A stretch of DNA of 64,000 nt from the NCBI GenBank assembly GCA_037951105.1, contig JBAMJV010003343.1, forward strand, positions 62,001 through 126,000, read 5' to 3'. The translations under genes were made by a program, and so were the position numbers. Source of the stretch: Echinarachnius parma. Taxonomy: Eukaryota > Echinodermata > Echinoidea > Clypeasteroida > Echinarachniidae. Below the pieces are notes generated by a model. It did no database searches and was not told where the DNA came from. It saw nothing but the letters and a program-made list of their open reading frames with translations. Below, one piece after another: positions 22,701 through 35,284 of this stretch (its first letter is position 1; every line of letters begins with the position of its first letter).

Positions 22701-23480
22701 GTCCTGATATAGTTGTTGAAGTGGCAATTTTCAAACAAGATAAGTCAAGTGACTGGTGACGGAAATGAACTCAGACTTTCTTAAAGTTGTAACCAGAGCG
22801 CTGTTGATTAAGATAATGTAATTTCATCCAGGCACACTTGATATACTTGACGTTCTTGATCGGGATCCCGTGATATGGAGCTTCCAGCATCAGGATCTGT
22901 TCACAAATGAGAACGTACATTTTGTTTATTTAATGACGTTTTATTCTAATTTGTTGTATTTGTATACGAGTATCAATTATAAATGTATATCTACATACAT
23001 AAGCTTCCTTCATAAAGGTAATAAGCTTCATAAACTGCATATGCTACATACATTAACGAGAAAACGGTAATATATTTCTATTGCGATGTTATAGGCATGA
23101 ACCTATATACTAACAATGGACAAACTATGAGTTGATCCCTTTCATCTTATGAAGAACACCGCCATGAACATAGTAAATGAGCGTATTATTCTATTGTATC
23201 TTGACATGTGTAAAATAACTAAAAACTGCTTTTTCATCATACTCAACGATGATTTTTTATTCCACGGGACAATATTATATTCGCATGGACTCGCAGAAAT
23301 AGTTCTCACAATCAGCGATTCACTCAATTTATATTTGTTGCTGGCAAGTGCTCGTTTGCGTTTGTTTATCGAATACATATCCTACGTATAATATAGGTTT
23401 TCCCATCCATAGTACACACTTTTTAAATTCAATTTCGTAAATTTTTACTTCAATATCGTTCCGAGAAACTAACGGACAGT
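22701..23480. other. Intergenic stretch without recognised content
   Basis: AT-rich DNA upstream of the LRR receptor. Short open frames exist on both strands but none shows codon conservation, splice context or a known motif. I see nothing to annotate. Confidence 0.5.
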
Positions 23481-23485
23481 GTTCT

Positions 23486-23735
23486 ATCCGAGTCCACCCA
23501 ATCCGAGTCCGAGTCCGAGTCCAACTCTTTTTTAATTTGTATTTATTTCATTTTACATTTATTCCTTTTCTTTACCAAAGGTAATTGATCTATCACTCAA
23601 TTAAGTGATTAAAAGGAATCACTTCATACAGACAAACATGCAGTCAAACATTGACCGGCCTCGACCTGGACTCGGCCCGAATCATCGAGTCCGCGACCTT
23701 CGAGTCCGAGTCCGAGACCGAGGTCCCCGAGGCCG
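23486..23735. repeat. (GAGTCC)n-rich low-complexity pair
   Basis: Two clusters of the hexamer CCGAGT / GAGTCC (about 23486-23526 and 23650-23735) flank about 130 bases of AT-rich DNA. The second also contains GAGACCGAGG and CCCCGAGGCCG. It may be part of a mobile element, but no clear inverted ends were found. Confidence 0.6.
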
Positions 23736-23742
23736 ATGAAAA

Positions 23743-24230
23743 GGTAATGAAAAACTGAGTGTCGAATTTGAGAGAACATGCAATTTTAATGGCAGAATAA
23801 ACTTTATTTGGTCAAAATCAACCCAGAAATGGCTGAAATATCAATAAATATATCTGATCTTATAATTATTTGGGGCCCAAATAATTAGATGATTTTTTCA
23901 AATTTTTTTTTTAAATGCTTGCACTTTTTCAAAAATTTTCAAAAGTTTTTTTAAATAGTTGTTGATGATCTCTCTATTTAATCATTATTTCAATAAAACA
24001 TCACATGCATAATTTTTTATGGAAAATGGTTGAAACCAATGCCTTTTTAGAAAGCGCCCTCTTGTGTTTTAATGGCTCTTTTTGAATAATAATGGGCTTT
24101 TTACTTAGTCGTTTGTAATTTTGTATACCTTTCGAGCATGGTGGAGTTTATAACTATTAGTTTATAATGTTACTGTCCAGGTTTGGTTACTAAAGTTCAG
24201 CCTTACCAAAACTGTACTACCCCTTTAATA
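23743..24230. mobile_element. Family A MITE, 5'-truncated copy
   Basis: It matches the complete family A copies at 28264, 51737 and 52734 from GGTAATGAAAAACTGAGTGT through GGGGCCCAAATAATTA, ATCACATGCATAAT and GAAAGCGCCCTCTTG to TACCAAAACTGTACTACCCC. The left terminal repeat is missing. Confidence 0.8.
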
Positions 24231-25559
24231 CCATCGTGATATCTTTGTATTTTATAATGCCGTGAGTCCCTACAAAATGAAACCAACATTTATTTCAGAT
24301 TTATTGGATTATTGAAATAATTTCTTTTGGGAAATATACAGATCAGTAAACAGCCCCCCCCCTTTTTTTATTATGATATGTTAGGGTCACGCATGCCTGA
24401 GTAGGGACGAATTGTACAGTTTGGTATTGCACATTAAAATTCGTTATAGGATAATGAGTATTGCACACACATTAAAAAACACAATGAACCAAATTTGACA
24501 TTCATAATACAACCAAATAATGTTAACGGTTACCTATTTTGTTTTAAACGATGGTTTTGGAATTATTCTTGCTCCCTAAATTATGGTTACGGATAAATTG
24601 ATATTTTGCCTATTTATTGCTCTTTCCTAACTTATATTGCCTTGTCTACAATCGTAATTATCGTCTATTTTATTATACATATATTATTGATGAATGCATT
24701 GATTATCATAAGGGATTATTTTATTATTCGTACACGTATTGTGTGTTTATCTTTATAGTTCATCTTTACAAATAGAAAATATATCTTCTCGATAAACTTA
24801 CCCGAAAACATAAACATCACATATTCAGTCATTCAGAATCATAGTCGAAGAACTGTGTTTTGACCATAAGTAATGGGTCTTGAAGAATGAAAAGCAGTTC
24901 TGTCGATGTTTCCGAAACAAACTCAATCCATTTTTTTCTTCAAATATACACGAGTCGTTTACTTTCAATTCAAACCAAGTAGATGATCGCATCTTGTCGA
25001 AATAGCGTCCAATTAGCATGCATCACTGCAGACAGAATGACAGTCACAAATTACAAAACTGCTACTTGCATGGTCAGTTGTTGTTGTTTTTGCATCACTG
25101 AAGCACTTCAAATGTTGAACATCACGTTCCTGTGCTCGAAGTTCTGCTGATTATATATATTAGGCTTCAGGGACTGCTGGAAAATGCGAATGTTGGAGGC
25201 ATTTTGGGGTACAAGTTGGGAAACAAGCCTATGTCACAAAGTATGAGTATTCTGAATCTGATTCACCATGTTAACCCGGTTCCGATGAAACGTTTTTACT
25301 TTTTGAGCATGATAATATATAATTTGCAAGGAATAACATCAAGATAATTCCAATGTAGACATTATTGGCGGACATTACGAAAGAGACGTACGTAATTGGA
25401 TCATGTTAATTAGTTTTGTAGTCAGTGGGCCTGAATTAAAAACACAATTTGTACGATTTGTTCGTATAATGGCAGCCATTAATTTTCATTTGTATATTTA
25501 TTTTTTATTCCCTTTTTCACAAAAACCATGGTTATTGACATTGAATTTGATTTTGAAAG
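24231..25559. other. AT-rich intergenic stretch
   Basis: No gene, tRNA or clear element was found. A C run at 24354-24362 and several AT-rich stretches are present. Open frames are short and without support. Confidence 0.45.
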
Positions 25560-25907
25560 ACGTGGTGTGGCAAGATTGGTAGAGCGCGCGCTCTCCGATG
25601 CGTGCATGGATCCCTGCCCACTGCATTTGTCCTTCAGCAAGACAATTTATCCACAATTGCTGCTCTCTACCCAGGTGTATAAATGGGGACGCGGACGGAT
25701 GGGAACGTGTTTCCTCAGCACTATGTGCGCCTAACAGGCGACTGGCTGGAATACTCCATTGGGAGTGTAAAATGTGCACATAATGTGCAGGAATGATTGC
25801 AGTGTGTATCCGTTGACCGGGGTAATAATAATCGTGTAAAGCGCTATGATCCCCACGGGAATAGCGCTATATAAATAACCGTTATTATGATTATTATTAT
25901 TATTAAG
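25560..25907 (+). mobile_element. tRNA-derived SINE with (TTA)n-type tail
   Basis: The head has an A-box-like TGGCAAGATTGGTAGAGCGC. The body ends in TGTAAAGCGCTATGAT, then AGCGCTATATAAATAACCG and a TTATTATGATTATTATTATT tail, which is the usual 3' end of marine invertebrate SINEs that borrow a LINE tail. The B box has decayed. Length about 345 bp. Confidence 0.75.
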
Positions 25908-26934
25908 AGTTAATGTCCTATATGACTTGATTTTAATAGAAAGGTTTGGGGAGGCATATATAATGGCCCCTCCGGCTGTAAAAGCCCGACCCTTTTAAAT
26001 TTAAACAGACTAGTTTCTCAGCTTTTACCACAAAATGCTCTTTTAGAGAACTCCTTTTCTTCAAAAATCCATCCAGACGATTGTAAGGTCATTTAGACAA
26101 TTAAATGAACATGGTAAAAGTGATTACGTAGACAGACAGAAGTTAAGCCAGTCCGATCAGGCGGAAATAAGATACAACCTTGATAAATACGCCCAAGTCG
26201 CCCATGCTTGACGTATGCTTTGGATATGCAACAACGCGACATACCTATATTTGGCAAACTCATCATTATGATTAATAAGAACAAAACGAATCTTTGCGAT
26301 ATCAGTCTAATTAACGTGTGACATGTTACATTCAATACGGTTGAAGATACACGGTTTATGCTTTTAGCGCTCAATATCAAATATTAAACAAATAATATCA
26401 AAAATTATATACAAACAAACTTAATTATGATTATTTCTTGCAATATATTAAAAACCGGAAAAGCATTGTCCCATTATAATAACATAATAGATAAACGGAA
26501 TGATTAATCTGTGTGTGGCGGGTAGTACGAATCATCGAAAAGGATGTAATTTCTTACTAATTATTAAACATTAAACATTTGCACTATTCGCCTACGTACG
26601 ACCTTAAAAAAAATAGAAGCAAACGAAGAAGCTCTAAGATGTTATTATTTCTTGAGTTTCTTGGGGCAAAACACTAATTAGTTCCTGTCTGTTATCGGGC
26701 ATACGCAGTTTATGTAGATTATGTTTTTCAAACAATATGTATCAATTTTGCCCGTGCGTGGGAGTAAAATGGAAATTACATTAATGGTCAAAGTGAATCA
26801 TAGTAACTAAAACTATAAGTACGCTATCATTAAAACCTTAAAGTATAACTCAACCCATGCTTGAATGGTAAAACAGAAATATACGACTAAGTTAGAAGGC
26901 TGTTTTCATTCGAAAAGCAGACATTAACTCAAGA

Positions 26935-27312
26935 GGGCGCCCTTCAGACACCTGTAAGTTTGAACCATTTTCTATCAAAACAATTTGAATGTGATATTTT
27001 TGTTAACTAATGATTCAATAGAGCGAGAGATCAAATAATACATAAACAAATAAAAGCCACTTTGGTATATTTTCAACAATATCTACTTAATATTCGCTTC
27101 AAATACATAATAAATGTGGGGCCCACATTTATTACAATCGGATGTATTTCAGGATATGTCAGTTGTTTCTGAACCGATTTTACAAACAAAGTATATTTCG
27201 TCATTAAAATCATGGGTTTTTCAAATATTTCACTTAGTTTGTTGTTACCTCACACAGAATGTATCGCACCGCCCTCTCAACCAAAACTACGATCACCTAA
27301 AGAGTAGACTAT
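26935..27312. mobile_element. Family A MITE, decayed copy
   Basis: It retains the GAGGGCGCCCTTCAG start, GTGATATTT, GGGGCCCACATTTATTAC, TTTCTGAACCGATTT and the CCGCCCTCTCAACCAAAAC end of family A, with deletions and many substitutions compared with the copy at 28264. It is clearly older than the full-length copies. Confidence 0.7.
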
Positions 27313-27830
27313 GATCTCAACGTATCGCTTACCCAAACAAATTGTAATATTGTATAATTATGTACACCCATATCTACGTTAATTTTGAATGCTAATTAAC
27401 AGTATCGGGAAACGCCCCACATAATTACAATAAGTATACACATTTATCACCTATCATGTGTTATCTAGCTATTTGTTATCTGGTAAAAGTACAGATGTTA
27501 ACAAAAAACTGTTTTGAAATGGACTATTTGAGCAATAAAATGTTCGAAAAAAGAAGAAGATATTACTTTCAATTCAATTCAACCGCATTTACCCTGCATG
27601 CACCAAGGTGTAATCGCATGGTATGAAAACTGGTTGATCGTAAGGCTCCAGGTACTCAGCCCATTGGAGACGGGTTACCATGCGGTGAAATTTAAGCCAA
27701 ATCTCAGCGTGGCGCAATGGAACTCTCGACTGATAATTCGACATTTACCCCCTTTTTAATACTTTTCACCAATATTGCTAAATAACTTTGGCCAATAAAG
27801 ATGGTTTCGGTAAGTTTCACAAGTGTACAT
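27313..27830. other. Intergenic stretch between family A copies
   Basis: A segment at 27570-27745 (TTCAATTCAATTCAACCGCA, later GGCGCAATGGAACTCTCG) resembles a decayed SINE-like unit, but no B box is found. Nothing else is recognised. Confidence 0.35.
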
Positions 27831-27835
27831 GCATG

Positions 27836-28002
27836 CGTGTGAGCGCGCGCGTGTGTCTAGTGAGTGCGTGTGTGTGGATGTGCGTGTGTTTGTGTGTATG
27901 CGTATGTGCGTGTGTGTATGTTTGTATGTATGTATGTATGTATGTATGTGCGCATGTAGCGTTTGTGTTTGTCTGTGAGAGAGTTGTGTGTGTGTGTTGG
28001 GG
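27836..28002. repeat. (GT/ATGT)n low-complexity tract
   Basis: Interrupted GT repeats with an inner (GTAT)n block (about 27915-27948). Long frames here consist of Cys/Val or His/Thr and are repeat artefacts. Confidence 0.85.
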
Positions 28003-28263
28003 CTGCTATTCATGAAAACTTACAAGTCTATAATGGTCTAATTGACTAGGTCGAGTGGATTCCTTGAATTTCATTGGTTGATTATGCAGCTATTTATGCA
28101 AACTAATAAGTCTCTAATGGTCTAAATGGCTAGGTCCAGTGGATTCCCAAGGCCTATTGGCCCTCTTCCAACTTTAGACCCCCCCCCCCCCCCCCCTTTA
28201 CAAACAAAAATGCGTATTGCCATTGGACGCGTGGAGTCATTTGGAGCGAATTATATTATGATA

Positions 28264-28784
28264 AAGGGATAGTTGAGTTTTGGTAAAGAGAGAATAGTTT
28301 TGATCAAACTGAATTTTAGTAAAACCAAAACCTGCACCATTACATTACAAACTTATAGTTATATTTCCACCATGCTCGAAAGGAATACAAACTTACAAAC
28401 GACTAAGTAAAAAGCTCTCTAAAAACTCATTGGTTTCAACCATTTAAAATAAAATATTGTGCATGTGATGTTTTGTTGAAATAGTGATTAGATAGAGAGA
28501 TAATCATCAACTATTTAAAAACATCTTTTGTAAATTTTTGAAATGAGGAAGCATTTAAAAAAGAAATTAACGGCTGTTTTTATTGAGTATTTGTGGGGCA
28601 CCACACTTATTACAAATGGTTATGTTTATGGATATTACAGCCATTTCTGAACCGATTTTGATGAAATAAAGTATATTATGTCATTTAAATCGTATGCTCT
28701 TTCAGATTTGACACTCAGTTTTTCATTATCGCACAAAAATGTATTTTGTAGAGCGCCCTCTACACCAAAACTCAACTATCACTT
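28264..28784. mobile_element. Family A MITE, complete copy 1 (521 bp)
   Basis: Ends AAGGGATAGTTGAGTTTTGG and, inverted, AAGTGATAGTTGAGTTTTGG are each flanked by TA (28262-28263 and 28785-28786). The inside includes GGGGCACCACACTTATTAC and GAGCGCCCTCTACACC. TA duplication and short AAGGG ends fit a Tc1/mariner-type non-autonomous element. It lies in the opposite orientation to the copy at 51737. Confidence 0.85.
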
Positions 28785-28786
28785 TA

Positions 28787-29160
28787 ACTGACGGTGTACA
28801 GCATTTCAAATCCCGATGGAACATCCCATGATTTTTCCGACGACAAAGTTGACATCTGTAATATTATATGGCTTAGTTATCCATACATCTGATGGTCTGA
28901 ACTCTGAAAGTGCCACGCCAGGCCCGTAAGTACGCATTGAAAACATGCATGTACTCTCCCCGTTCGCCTGGCGGACTTATGCATTACATAAAGTTCGTTT
29001 TCGCTTTGTTTACTCAGATCGTGCTAGGCCTTATATCTCTGTCCTTATTATTTGATTTTACGCATGTTGGCACAACCACTCAAACCAAATGTTTCATGAA
29101 GAATTGTGATATTATTACGATTAATTATAGTTAGATATTTGAGCTTATAAAAGGAGGGGG
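28787..29160. other. Intergenic stretch with element E fragment
   Basis: About 28805-28860 resembles the inverted-repeat element at 18488-18673 (CATTTCAAATCCCGATGGAA, ATTTTTCCGACGACAAAGTT). The remainder holds only unsupported open frames. Confidence 0.4.
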
Positions 29161-29575
29161 CTGTTTATCTACAGAACATTGTCAGACAGCAAAATAATAC
29201 ACAAAACAAATGTTCATACATCATGTGCATTACATATGTTTGTTTGTTTGTTTGTTTGAAGCGCCCTCTCATGCAGGTGTAAAACCTGGAAATCATACAA
29301 TAGTAACAGGGACTGCATGCTATGAAATTTCGCACAACATAACAACGTTTGCAAAATCCGGCGACAACTAACGCAGGGGGAGGGGGGAGAGTTTTTTTTT
29401 TTTGGGGGGGGGGGCACGCAAAATAATTGAGGCGGCACACTTTATGTATTTATTTTTAAAACAAAATGTCCCTGTATGTTTTCTATTGTTTTTTCTCGAA
29501 TTATTAGGGGGGGGGGGGTGCGGGCACATGCCCTCGTGTCCCCCCTCCTCCCCACCGTCGCTATACGCCACTGAC
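29161..29575. mobile_element. Decayed G/C-run element fragments
   Basis: The segment has (TTTG)n at 29236-29258, G runs at 29401-29413 and 29505-29518, and a block GGCACACTTTATGTATTTA shared with 48860-48960 and 55295-55400. The end CTATACGCCACTGACC resembles hAT-type CAGTGGCG ends seen elsewhere. The original boundaries are unclear. Confidence 0.5.
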
Positions 29576-29878
29576 CATAGGCACCTATATTGCGAGCCCG
29601 ATGTGAATTAAATTAATGATTTATTGATGAGTAATACTATATTTTGATAGATATTTTAGAATGAAGAGTTCTCCAGTGCGAGATTTAATTGGCTGAGTAC
29701 ACCGAGCTGAGTAAATATGGACACCAAATTATCGCAAGCCTCCAAGACACCCGGGCTACCCACGCGTGGCTAAATTGCTCGTCAAAATCAATAGACAACG
29801 GTCGATATTGCTATCTCATTAAGATGATGACTGCTGTATGTGGGCCGCCATTATTTGCAGTGTTGCACACCTTAACTA

Positions 29879-30128
29879 GGCGCACTCACAGTGACACAGT
29901 TATTAAAAGGAAGCGGGGTGGATGAAGGGGTGGGGACACTCATGTTGGGTCTATGTGCACCCTCCCCTCCCACTCCCCCTTCGGTCGAAAACGTTAACTT
30001 GAATATGCGCACTCATAGTGATACAGTGAGTGAATCGGGGGTGGATGAAGGGGCGGGGACACTTATGTTGGGTTTCTGCATACACCCCCCCCCCCCCCCC
30101 CCCACCCCCTTCGGACGAACGAAAACGT
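29879..30128. repeat. Two-copy tandem repeat of about 125 bp
   Basis: Units at about 29879-30000 and 30007-30128 share GCGCACTCA.AGTGA, GTGGATGAAGGGG, GGGGACACT.ATGTTGGGT and CCCCCTTCGG.CGAA. The second unit has a longer C run. Confidence 0.8.
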
Positions 30129-30485
30129 AAAACAATGCATAACCGTTATCACTGAGAAAAACAAAACAGTTGCGCCCCTATCGCGGGAATCATTGCAACC
30201 CCTATTAGATCCCTGCCCCCCCCCCCCCCCTCCCTCCCCCCGATGAATTGACCCCGACTATAATACCTCTACTCGTGCATGATGATAAACATTTGTCATG
30301 CATATGATTGCTTATTAACTTATTGGGGGCTGTGTTATTTCAATTCGGTATTCCAATATCTTGGACAAAATAGAACAAGTGTTGATTGAATAATTGAAGC
30401 CAAATAACAGTATGAGGAAAGTTACCAAAAACGTATTGGCCAAACTAATGATCAATGCTGATGAAATGGTATAATATACAAATGA

Positions 30486-30573
30486 TGCACGAGTTTAACT
30501 TTTGAATGGTTTAAACCCACGAGCGCAGCGAGTGGGTTTTAGACCATTTCCAAAGTTAAACGAGTGCATACAA
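30486..30573. repeat. Hairpin-forming inverted repeat
   Basis: Arms of about 37 bases, TGCACGAGTTTAACTTTTGA on the left and the near complement AAAGTTAAACGAGTGCA on the right, meet at GGTTTAAACCCACGAGCGCA. It is either a small palindromic element or the fold-back end of a larger one. Confidence 0.65.
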
Positions 30574-30654
30574 TTCTTACCGATCCACGAAATGGGCGCG
30601 AAAAAATGTGAAAATCAGACTTTTTCCCAGTAATGGTTAAATTGGCTAAATTTA

Positions 30655-30765
30655 CCGACCCATGCCTTCAAAAGTACCGACCCATGGCTTCAAAAGTACC
30701 GACCTATGGCTTCAAAAGTACCGACCCATGGCTGCAAAAGTACCGACCCATGGCTAATTTACCGA
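30655..30765. repeat. 22-bp tandem repeat
   Basis: About five units of TACCGACCCATGGCTTCAAA plus AG follow each other with few changes. The core GACCCATG also occurs in the repeats of the poly-G element at 15950-16240. Confidence 0.85.
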
Positions 30766-30779
30766 CGCATGACTGGAGA

Positions 30780-31055
30780 AAATTTTGATTTTCACATTAA
30801 AACAAATAAACAAATTTAAATGATTTTTTTATATCAATTTTTTAAAATTTTATTTAAATGATTTTTTTATATCATTTGTTTTTTAAATGATAGAATTTTT
30901 AATTTATTTTTTAAATTAAATGATATAAAAAAATTATTATTATTTTTTTTGTTTAAAGGACAGAAATTTTTTAAAATTTAATTTAATTTAATTTTATTTT
31001 ATTTTATTTTATATTATCTTATTTTATTTTTATTTTTATTTTATGCATCAGTAAA
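30780..31055. repeat. AT-rich low-complexity tract
   Basis: Almost pure A/T with (TTTTA)n and (TTTAA)n runs over about 270 bases. No gene. Confidence 0.75.
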
Positions 31056-31146
31056 CAACTTTTACACGCTAATTGACCAATTAGAATGCAGGGATTCTTC
31101 TACCCATTTTAGAAAAAGGGATAATGGTCAAATCCGAACCAGGCAC

Positions 31147-31243
31147 GGGCGTAAATACGTACGTTATACCTATTCATCAGGGGGGGGGTGAATGAATAGA
31201 TCATCCCCCCTGATGAATGGGTATCAATGACAGATTTACGCCC
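31147..31243. repeat. Palindromic mini-element P1
   Basis: Ends GGGCGTAAAT and ATTTACGCCC enclose arms with ATACCTATTCATCAGGGGGG and its near complement. It shares the GGCGTAAAT terminus with P3 at 41956. Confidence 0.75.
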
Positions 31244-31281
31244 AGAATCAACCATGGTATATTTAAATGCTGAAATATCGG

Positions 31282-32411
31282 CAGGGGCGTCGATCCGTTT
31301 TTGATATTGGGGGGGCGAAATTTGAAAAATTTTCCAGAGTGACCACTGAGAGAGCTAAAAGCCCCACATTGGCATGCCCGGAAGTTTTTATTATGCGCTC
31401 ATTGAAAGTGTCTTCATGGCTCGAAGACCTGATTTTTTTTTGGGGGGGGGCACCCACATTTTGGGACAATAATGGGGGTCCAGGGGGCGGAGCCCCCGGA
31501 AGCTTTTAGATTTCAGACATTTGCAACTCCTATCATGGGTGTTAAAATTGTATAAAATAGTGAATCTATACTCGTATCGTATTTTTAAAGGGCATATAGC
31601 GAGAAAAAGATTGAGCCTTGCATGAGATGGATCCACATGATCCTGTATACTATAGAGACATCGATATAATCTAGGGCATTGGGCTCCCATGAAACTAAGC
31701 AAGGGCGTCAACAACTTCTCAAAGCTGGAGGGGAGACATTGCGAGGAAGCGAAGCGACCGAGCGGGGGAGGGTGTGGGAGGGGGTGTCCCCCTCCCACAG
31801 TAGGGAGCTTTTGTATTTTGGGGCGTGAAATTGTGCGATTTTGTGCACACCTGAGACAGAAATGTCACGTAATATGAAGTATATAAGTATGGATTCAAAT
31901 ATACATAATGACAAAGGGAGGGGGACAATCTTCACCACTTTCAAATGTGGGGGGACATGATAATTATTCCAATATGATTTGCGTTCAGCGCATTTGGACC
32001 GAATGACTGAAAGATATATTTCAGATTATTTTATTTTCTGTGACGGTGGGCTATCTATAGATGAGGGTTTAATTAACTTCGTTTGAGGTGTGCGTTTGAG
32101 AAATTACACTGCCCAACACATTTCGAAATGTGAGTTCCCGCGACCAACATGAATCTTGCAATATGAGAAACTGTGTGCGCGCGAAGCGCGCGGCAAAAAT
32201 GAGATTTACAGTCCTTTTCAAACTAGAAAACGGCTATTTTGAAGATTAATTATTGATAAATGTGTCTTTCCCCTCTTTGGCATTATATCACTTGATTTTT
32301 TTCTTCCTCATTTTCGGAATTATTGGGGGGGCGAAATGATATGTTCGCCCCCCCAATATTTTCATTGGGGGGGCGACCGCCCCCCCTGCCCCCCCAGGAT
32401 CGACGCCCCTG
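31282..32411. mobile_element. hAT-like non-autonomous element, copy 2 (1130 bp)
   Basis: Ends CAGGGGCGTCGATCC and GGATCGACGCCCCTG are flanked by AATATCGG on the left and AATATCGA on the right, an 8-bp duplication with one difference. The body matches copy 1 at 13903 except for the 887-bp nested insert there, and so shows the empty target. No transposase frame. Confidence 0.9.
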
Positions 32412-32950
32412 AATATCGATGGAACTTCAATGCACGCCGGCATCACGCCACTGAGATTGGGCATACATTCACCGCCCGTTCGCCCCTCCCCGCCGGGCTG
32501 GGTATTGGTCGACAAGCCCACATGCCGTGTACACGTGACTTGCATAGCTTTTGCATGCAGCGTATATGGTTGAAATGGATCTCTGGGAAAAACGATTTTT
32601 ATTTCGAACATTTTATTGTTCATAATGGCCATAATGCCCCCCTTAGCCAGAGTTTTGTTCATATTGCTCGGCAACGCATGATGATGTCGCCCCACCCTCC
32701 CCGCTTCGTGACTTCTTTCGTTTAAGTCTTGACCAGCTTTTAAATTAAACCAATTGTGCAACAATTGGACATATCGTTACAAAATCACGTTACATTTCGT
32801 CTTAGCATGTCAGCCCTACAATTGTAATTTGTGTAACACAATAGACACATGTGTGTTCTTCCTTAAAATAGCCTGCCAAGCAATCAAACAAACACACAAA
32901 AGGGTTATCACAGTTTTCAATAAGTAACCGCCCAAATATTTATATAAATA
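32412..32950. other. Intergenic stretch after hAT copy 2
   Basis: The first 50 bases (GCACGCCGGCATCACGCCAC) look like the end of another GCCACTG-type element. The rest has no recognised content; the frames present are short and unsupported. Confidence 0.4.
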
Positions 32951-32954
32951 TTTC

Positions 32955-33060
32955 GTATGATTTTTCCCGAATATCACATGATTCCGCCCAAATATAACAT
33001 GCGTTTGCACACATATGACATGTTTTTGCCCGAATATGATACGAGTTTGCCCGTACACAA
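32955..33060. repeat. Degenerate 24-bp tandem repeat
   Basis: Four to five units with the core TTGCCCGAATAT followed by GAYATG recur (for example GCCCAAATATAACATG and GCCCGAATATGATACG). The apparent protein repeat on the minus strand simply reflects the multiple-of-three period. Confidence 0.7.
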
Positions 33061-33089
33061 TTCAAGCATCATTGACTTATCACTGCTAG

Positions 33090-33205
33090 TTTTTAATGAT
33101 AACTGACGAGTTTTAGTTACTAAAATTCTGTTTGATAAGGACTGTACTATCCCCTTTGTCAAGTGTTGCATGTGTCAACATAGTTGCTTGATCCTCTCAA
33201 TTATT
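33090..33205. mobile_element. Family A end fragment joined to family B end fragment
   Basis: Left: GAGTTTTAGTTACTAAAATT with GGACTGTACTATCCCC (family A end). Right: GCATGTGTCAACATAGTTGC (family B end). Both are short and decayed. Confidence 0.5.
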
Positions 33206-33248
33206 TAATGAATGCCGTGCTCACGATCAATACGCATAAGCAACCAGG

Positions 33249-33352
33249 CGCGCCGATTCCATCCGAAAACACAATGCATTGGGAGGGCAGAGCATTGTTC
33301 ACAAACAATGCTCGCCCCCCAATGCATTGTGTTTTCGGATGGAATCAGCGCC
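33249..33352. repeat. Palindromic mini-element P2
   Basis: Arms of about 50 bases (GCGCCGATTCCATCCGAAAA, then CACAATGCATTGGGAGGGC) face their complement around GTTCACAAAC. The core CACAATGCATTGGG and GAGCATTGTTCACAAAC is shared with P3 at 41956, which has a different outer arm. Confidence 0.85.
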
Positions 33353-33664
33353 GGTGTAAGCAACGATACACATGTGCATCAGAGACACTCGCATTCGCAA
33401 TCACGTATTTTACTTTCTAAATTATTGATACTGTTTGGCAGGAAGTCATCTTTGCTAGACATATTTCGCATGATTTATGATTAATGAACCAAGCTAACAC
33501 GACCCTCGATCACTTGTCCATGATGATGTTACATGAAAGTTATTTAATACACACCTGCTATCTCACTGGATGTTAATTGACCCAACTTGTGCAATGAATA
33601 ACAACTAATCCAGTTAACTTTTATAATCACTCTGAACATAAATAACACTAACATCTATAGTTAC

Positions 33665-33985
33665 AATGTTACATTGTCAAAATTCTAAGAATTTACTTAG
33701 AACTCCAGCGCTTCTGACATACCTCATTGTATTCGTGTTATCAATAGAGGTATGCAACGGCCTTCGGATTTCAAAATGTATCTTCCGTAATTAAGATATG
33801 TATGAGTGTTCAGCGTTATACGTATCTACTTTATAATTATCTAATTAAAACTGTGTCCAATTAGTAAGCGAATATCACTTTGCATTTTTGCCCATTACTT
33901 GGTCATATGACATTCATTTACCATGGAATTTCCACACATCACCTAGTTGACATATTGGATAACAACAATGTATATTGTTTTAATA
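33665..33985. mobile_element. Family B MITE, decayed copy
   Basis: Family words are present in order: TTACATTGTC, TTTACTTAGAACTC, TTTGCCCATTACTTGGTCAT, CCATGGAATTTCCACACATC, GTTGACATATTGGAT. Terminal repeats are not intact. Confidence 0.6.
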
Positions 33986-35084
33986 TTTGCTAATTTTGTG
34001 CACATGTAAAAAATACTTTGTAAAAGTATACATTTCCGTAGTCAGAAAAAGCCAGCCCTAATTGAGTGAATCTTGTATGTTAAATCCTATTACCTGAATC
34101 CCTACTATACTGTCTATGAAGCCAGACAAGGTCTCAGTCGAAATATAGATTTTGTTCATGTTTTTTTTGTATGTCTTTTATTATCCCAATTATCATACGC
34201 TTTTGCATCCGTAATATCATTCAATGACTTCATATCATATACACTCGTTTACTTCATCAAACAAATTACAAGTTTGTCTTGTGTATAATAAATTATATCA
34301 ATTCAATTGTTATTTATTAAATGTAGAGCATTACACATTTGAAAGACACATTATGATATGACAGCCGTTGCATTGCATATTGACAAGGGCAATTATTTTA
34401 CAATACAACACATTAATATTTACTTGCTAAAACGTACGCAATAACAAGTACAGTATTATGCCGTTATCTAAGTGATACACCACGTTATATACAGTCAAGG
34501 TGTTTAGAGCTATACATGCATAGTTATTTAATTTAACAAACACTTTGCTCACAAAAGTATCCAGTGCCATAATAAATCAGTTAATAACACAAATATATTT
34601 GGACGGAGCACTGATTAAGGAACTGGAATTATTTATATATATACATTGATCGAATCAGTCGAAGAAAGACAATATAAATCTTAACATTGGAAAGGTAGCA
34701 TTACACACACAAACAAACAAAACATTCCATAGACATGATATTGAAATACAAATGCATATAATATACATATTAATATCAAAACAATTCACTCGCAGCTTGA
34801 AAGATGTATAGCCACAGTAACGTGAGCATATGCTATAATATACAAATCTTGACCAATCGTTTAGCCTAATAGTCCAGCAACGAGGGCCAAGTGATTCAAT
34901 TATCTGCTACAAGTTAGGACCTATTTCTTTGCTGATTATTTAGCAATGAAGTGTATAGAATGATATTCAGGGTAGTATGAGCATGCAACCTTTGAGAAAA
35001 GTTTTGGTGAGCATAACTTGTATGATGTAAGCATCAAAACATATATATACACATCTTTGGCGAAATCCTGCCTTTGACCACCGG
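33986..35084. other. AT-rich intergenic stretch
   Basis: No gene, tRNA or clear element. Many TATA-like runs and short AT-rich repeats are present; open frames lack support. Confidence 0.45.
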
Positions 35085-35090
35085 ACTATA

Positions 35091-35267
35091 ATGCTTTACA
35101 AACTAATCTACGTGTGCGTCAACATCTTACCGAAATATACGGTATACCTAGTTACTGACAACATTGTTTATCTGGGGTTTGCCCAACAAAGCAAAACATT
35201 TACAGCTAAATACCAAGCATTGGTTGCGAACATTATAGAGACAAATAGTTCATCTCGAGGTCATCAG
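35091..35267 (+). other. Possible exon ending at a consensus donor
   Basis: An ATG-started frame of 59 codons (MLYKLIYVCVNILPKYTVYL to SSSRGHQ) runs straight into CAG then GTAAGTA, a near-perfect donor. No next exon and no homologue was recognised, so it could be chance. Confidence 0.2.
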
Positions 35268-35284
35268 GTAAGTACATTTCAATA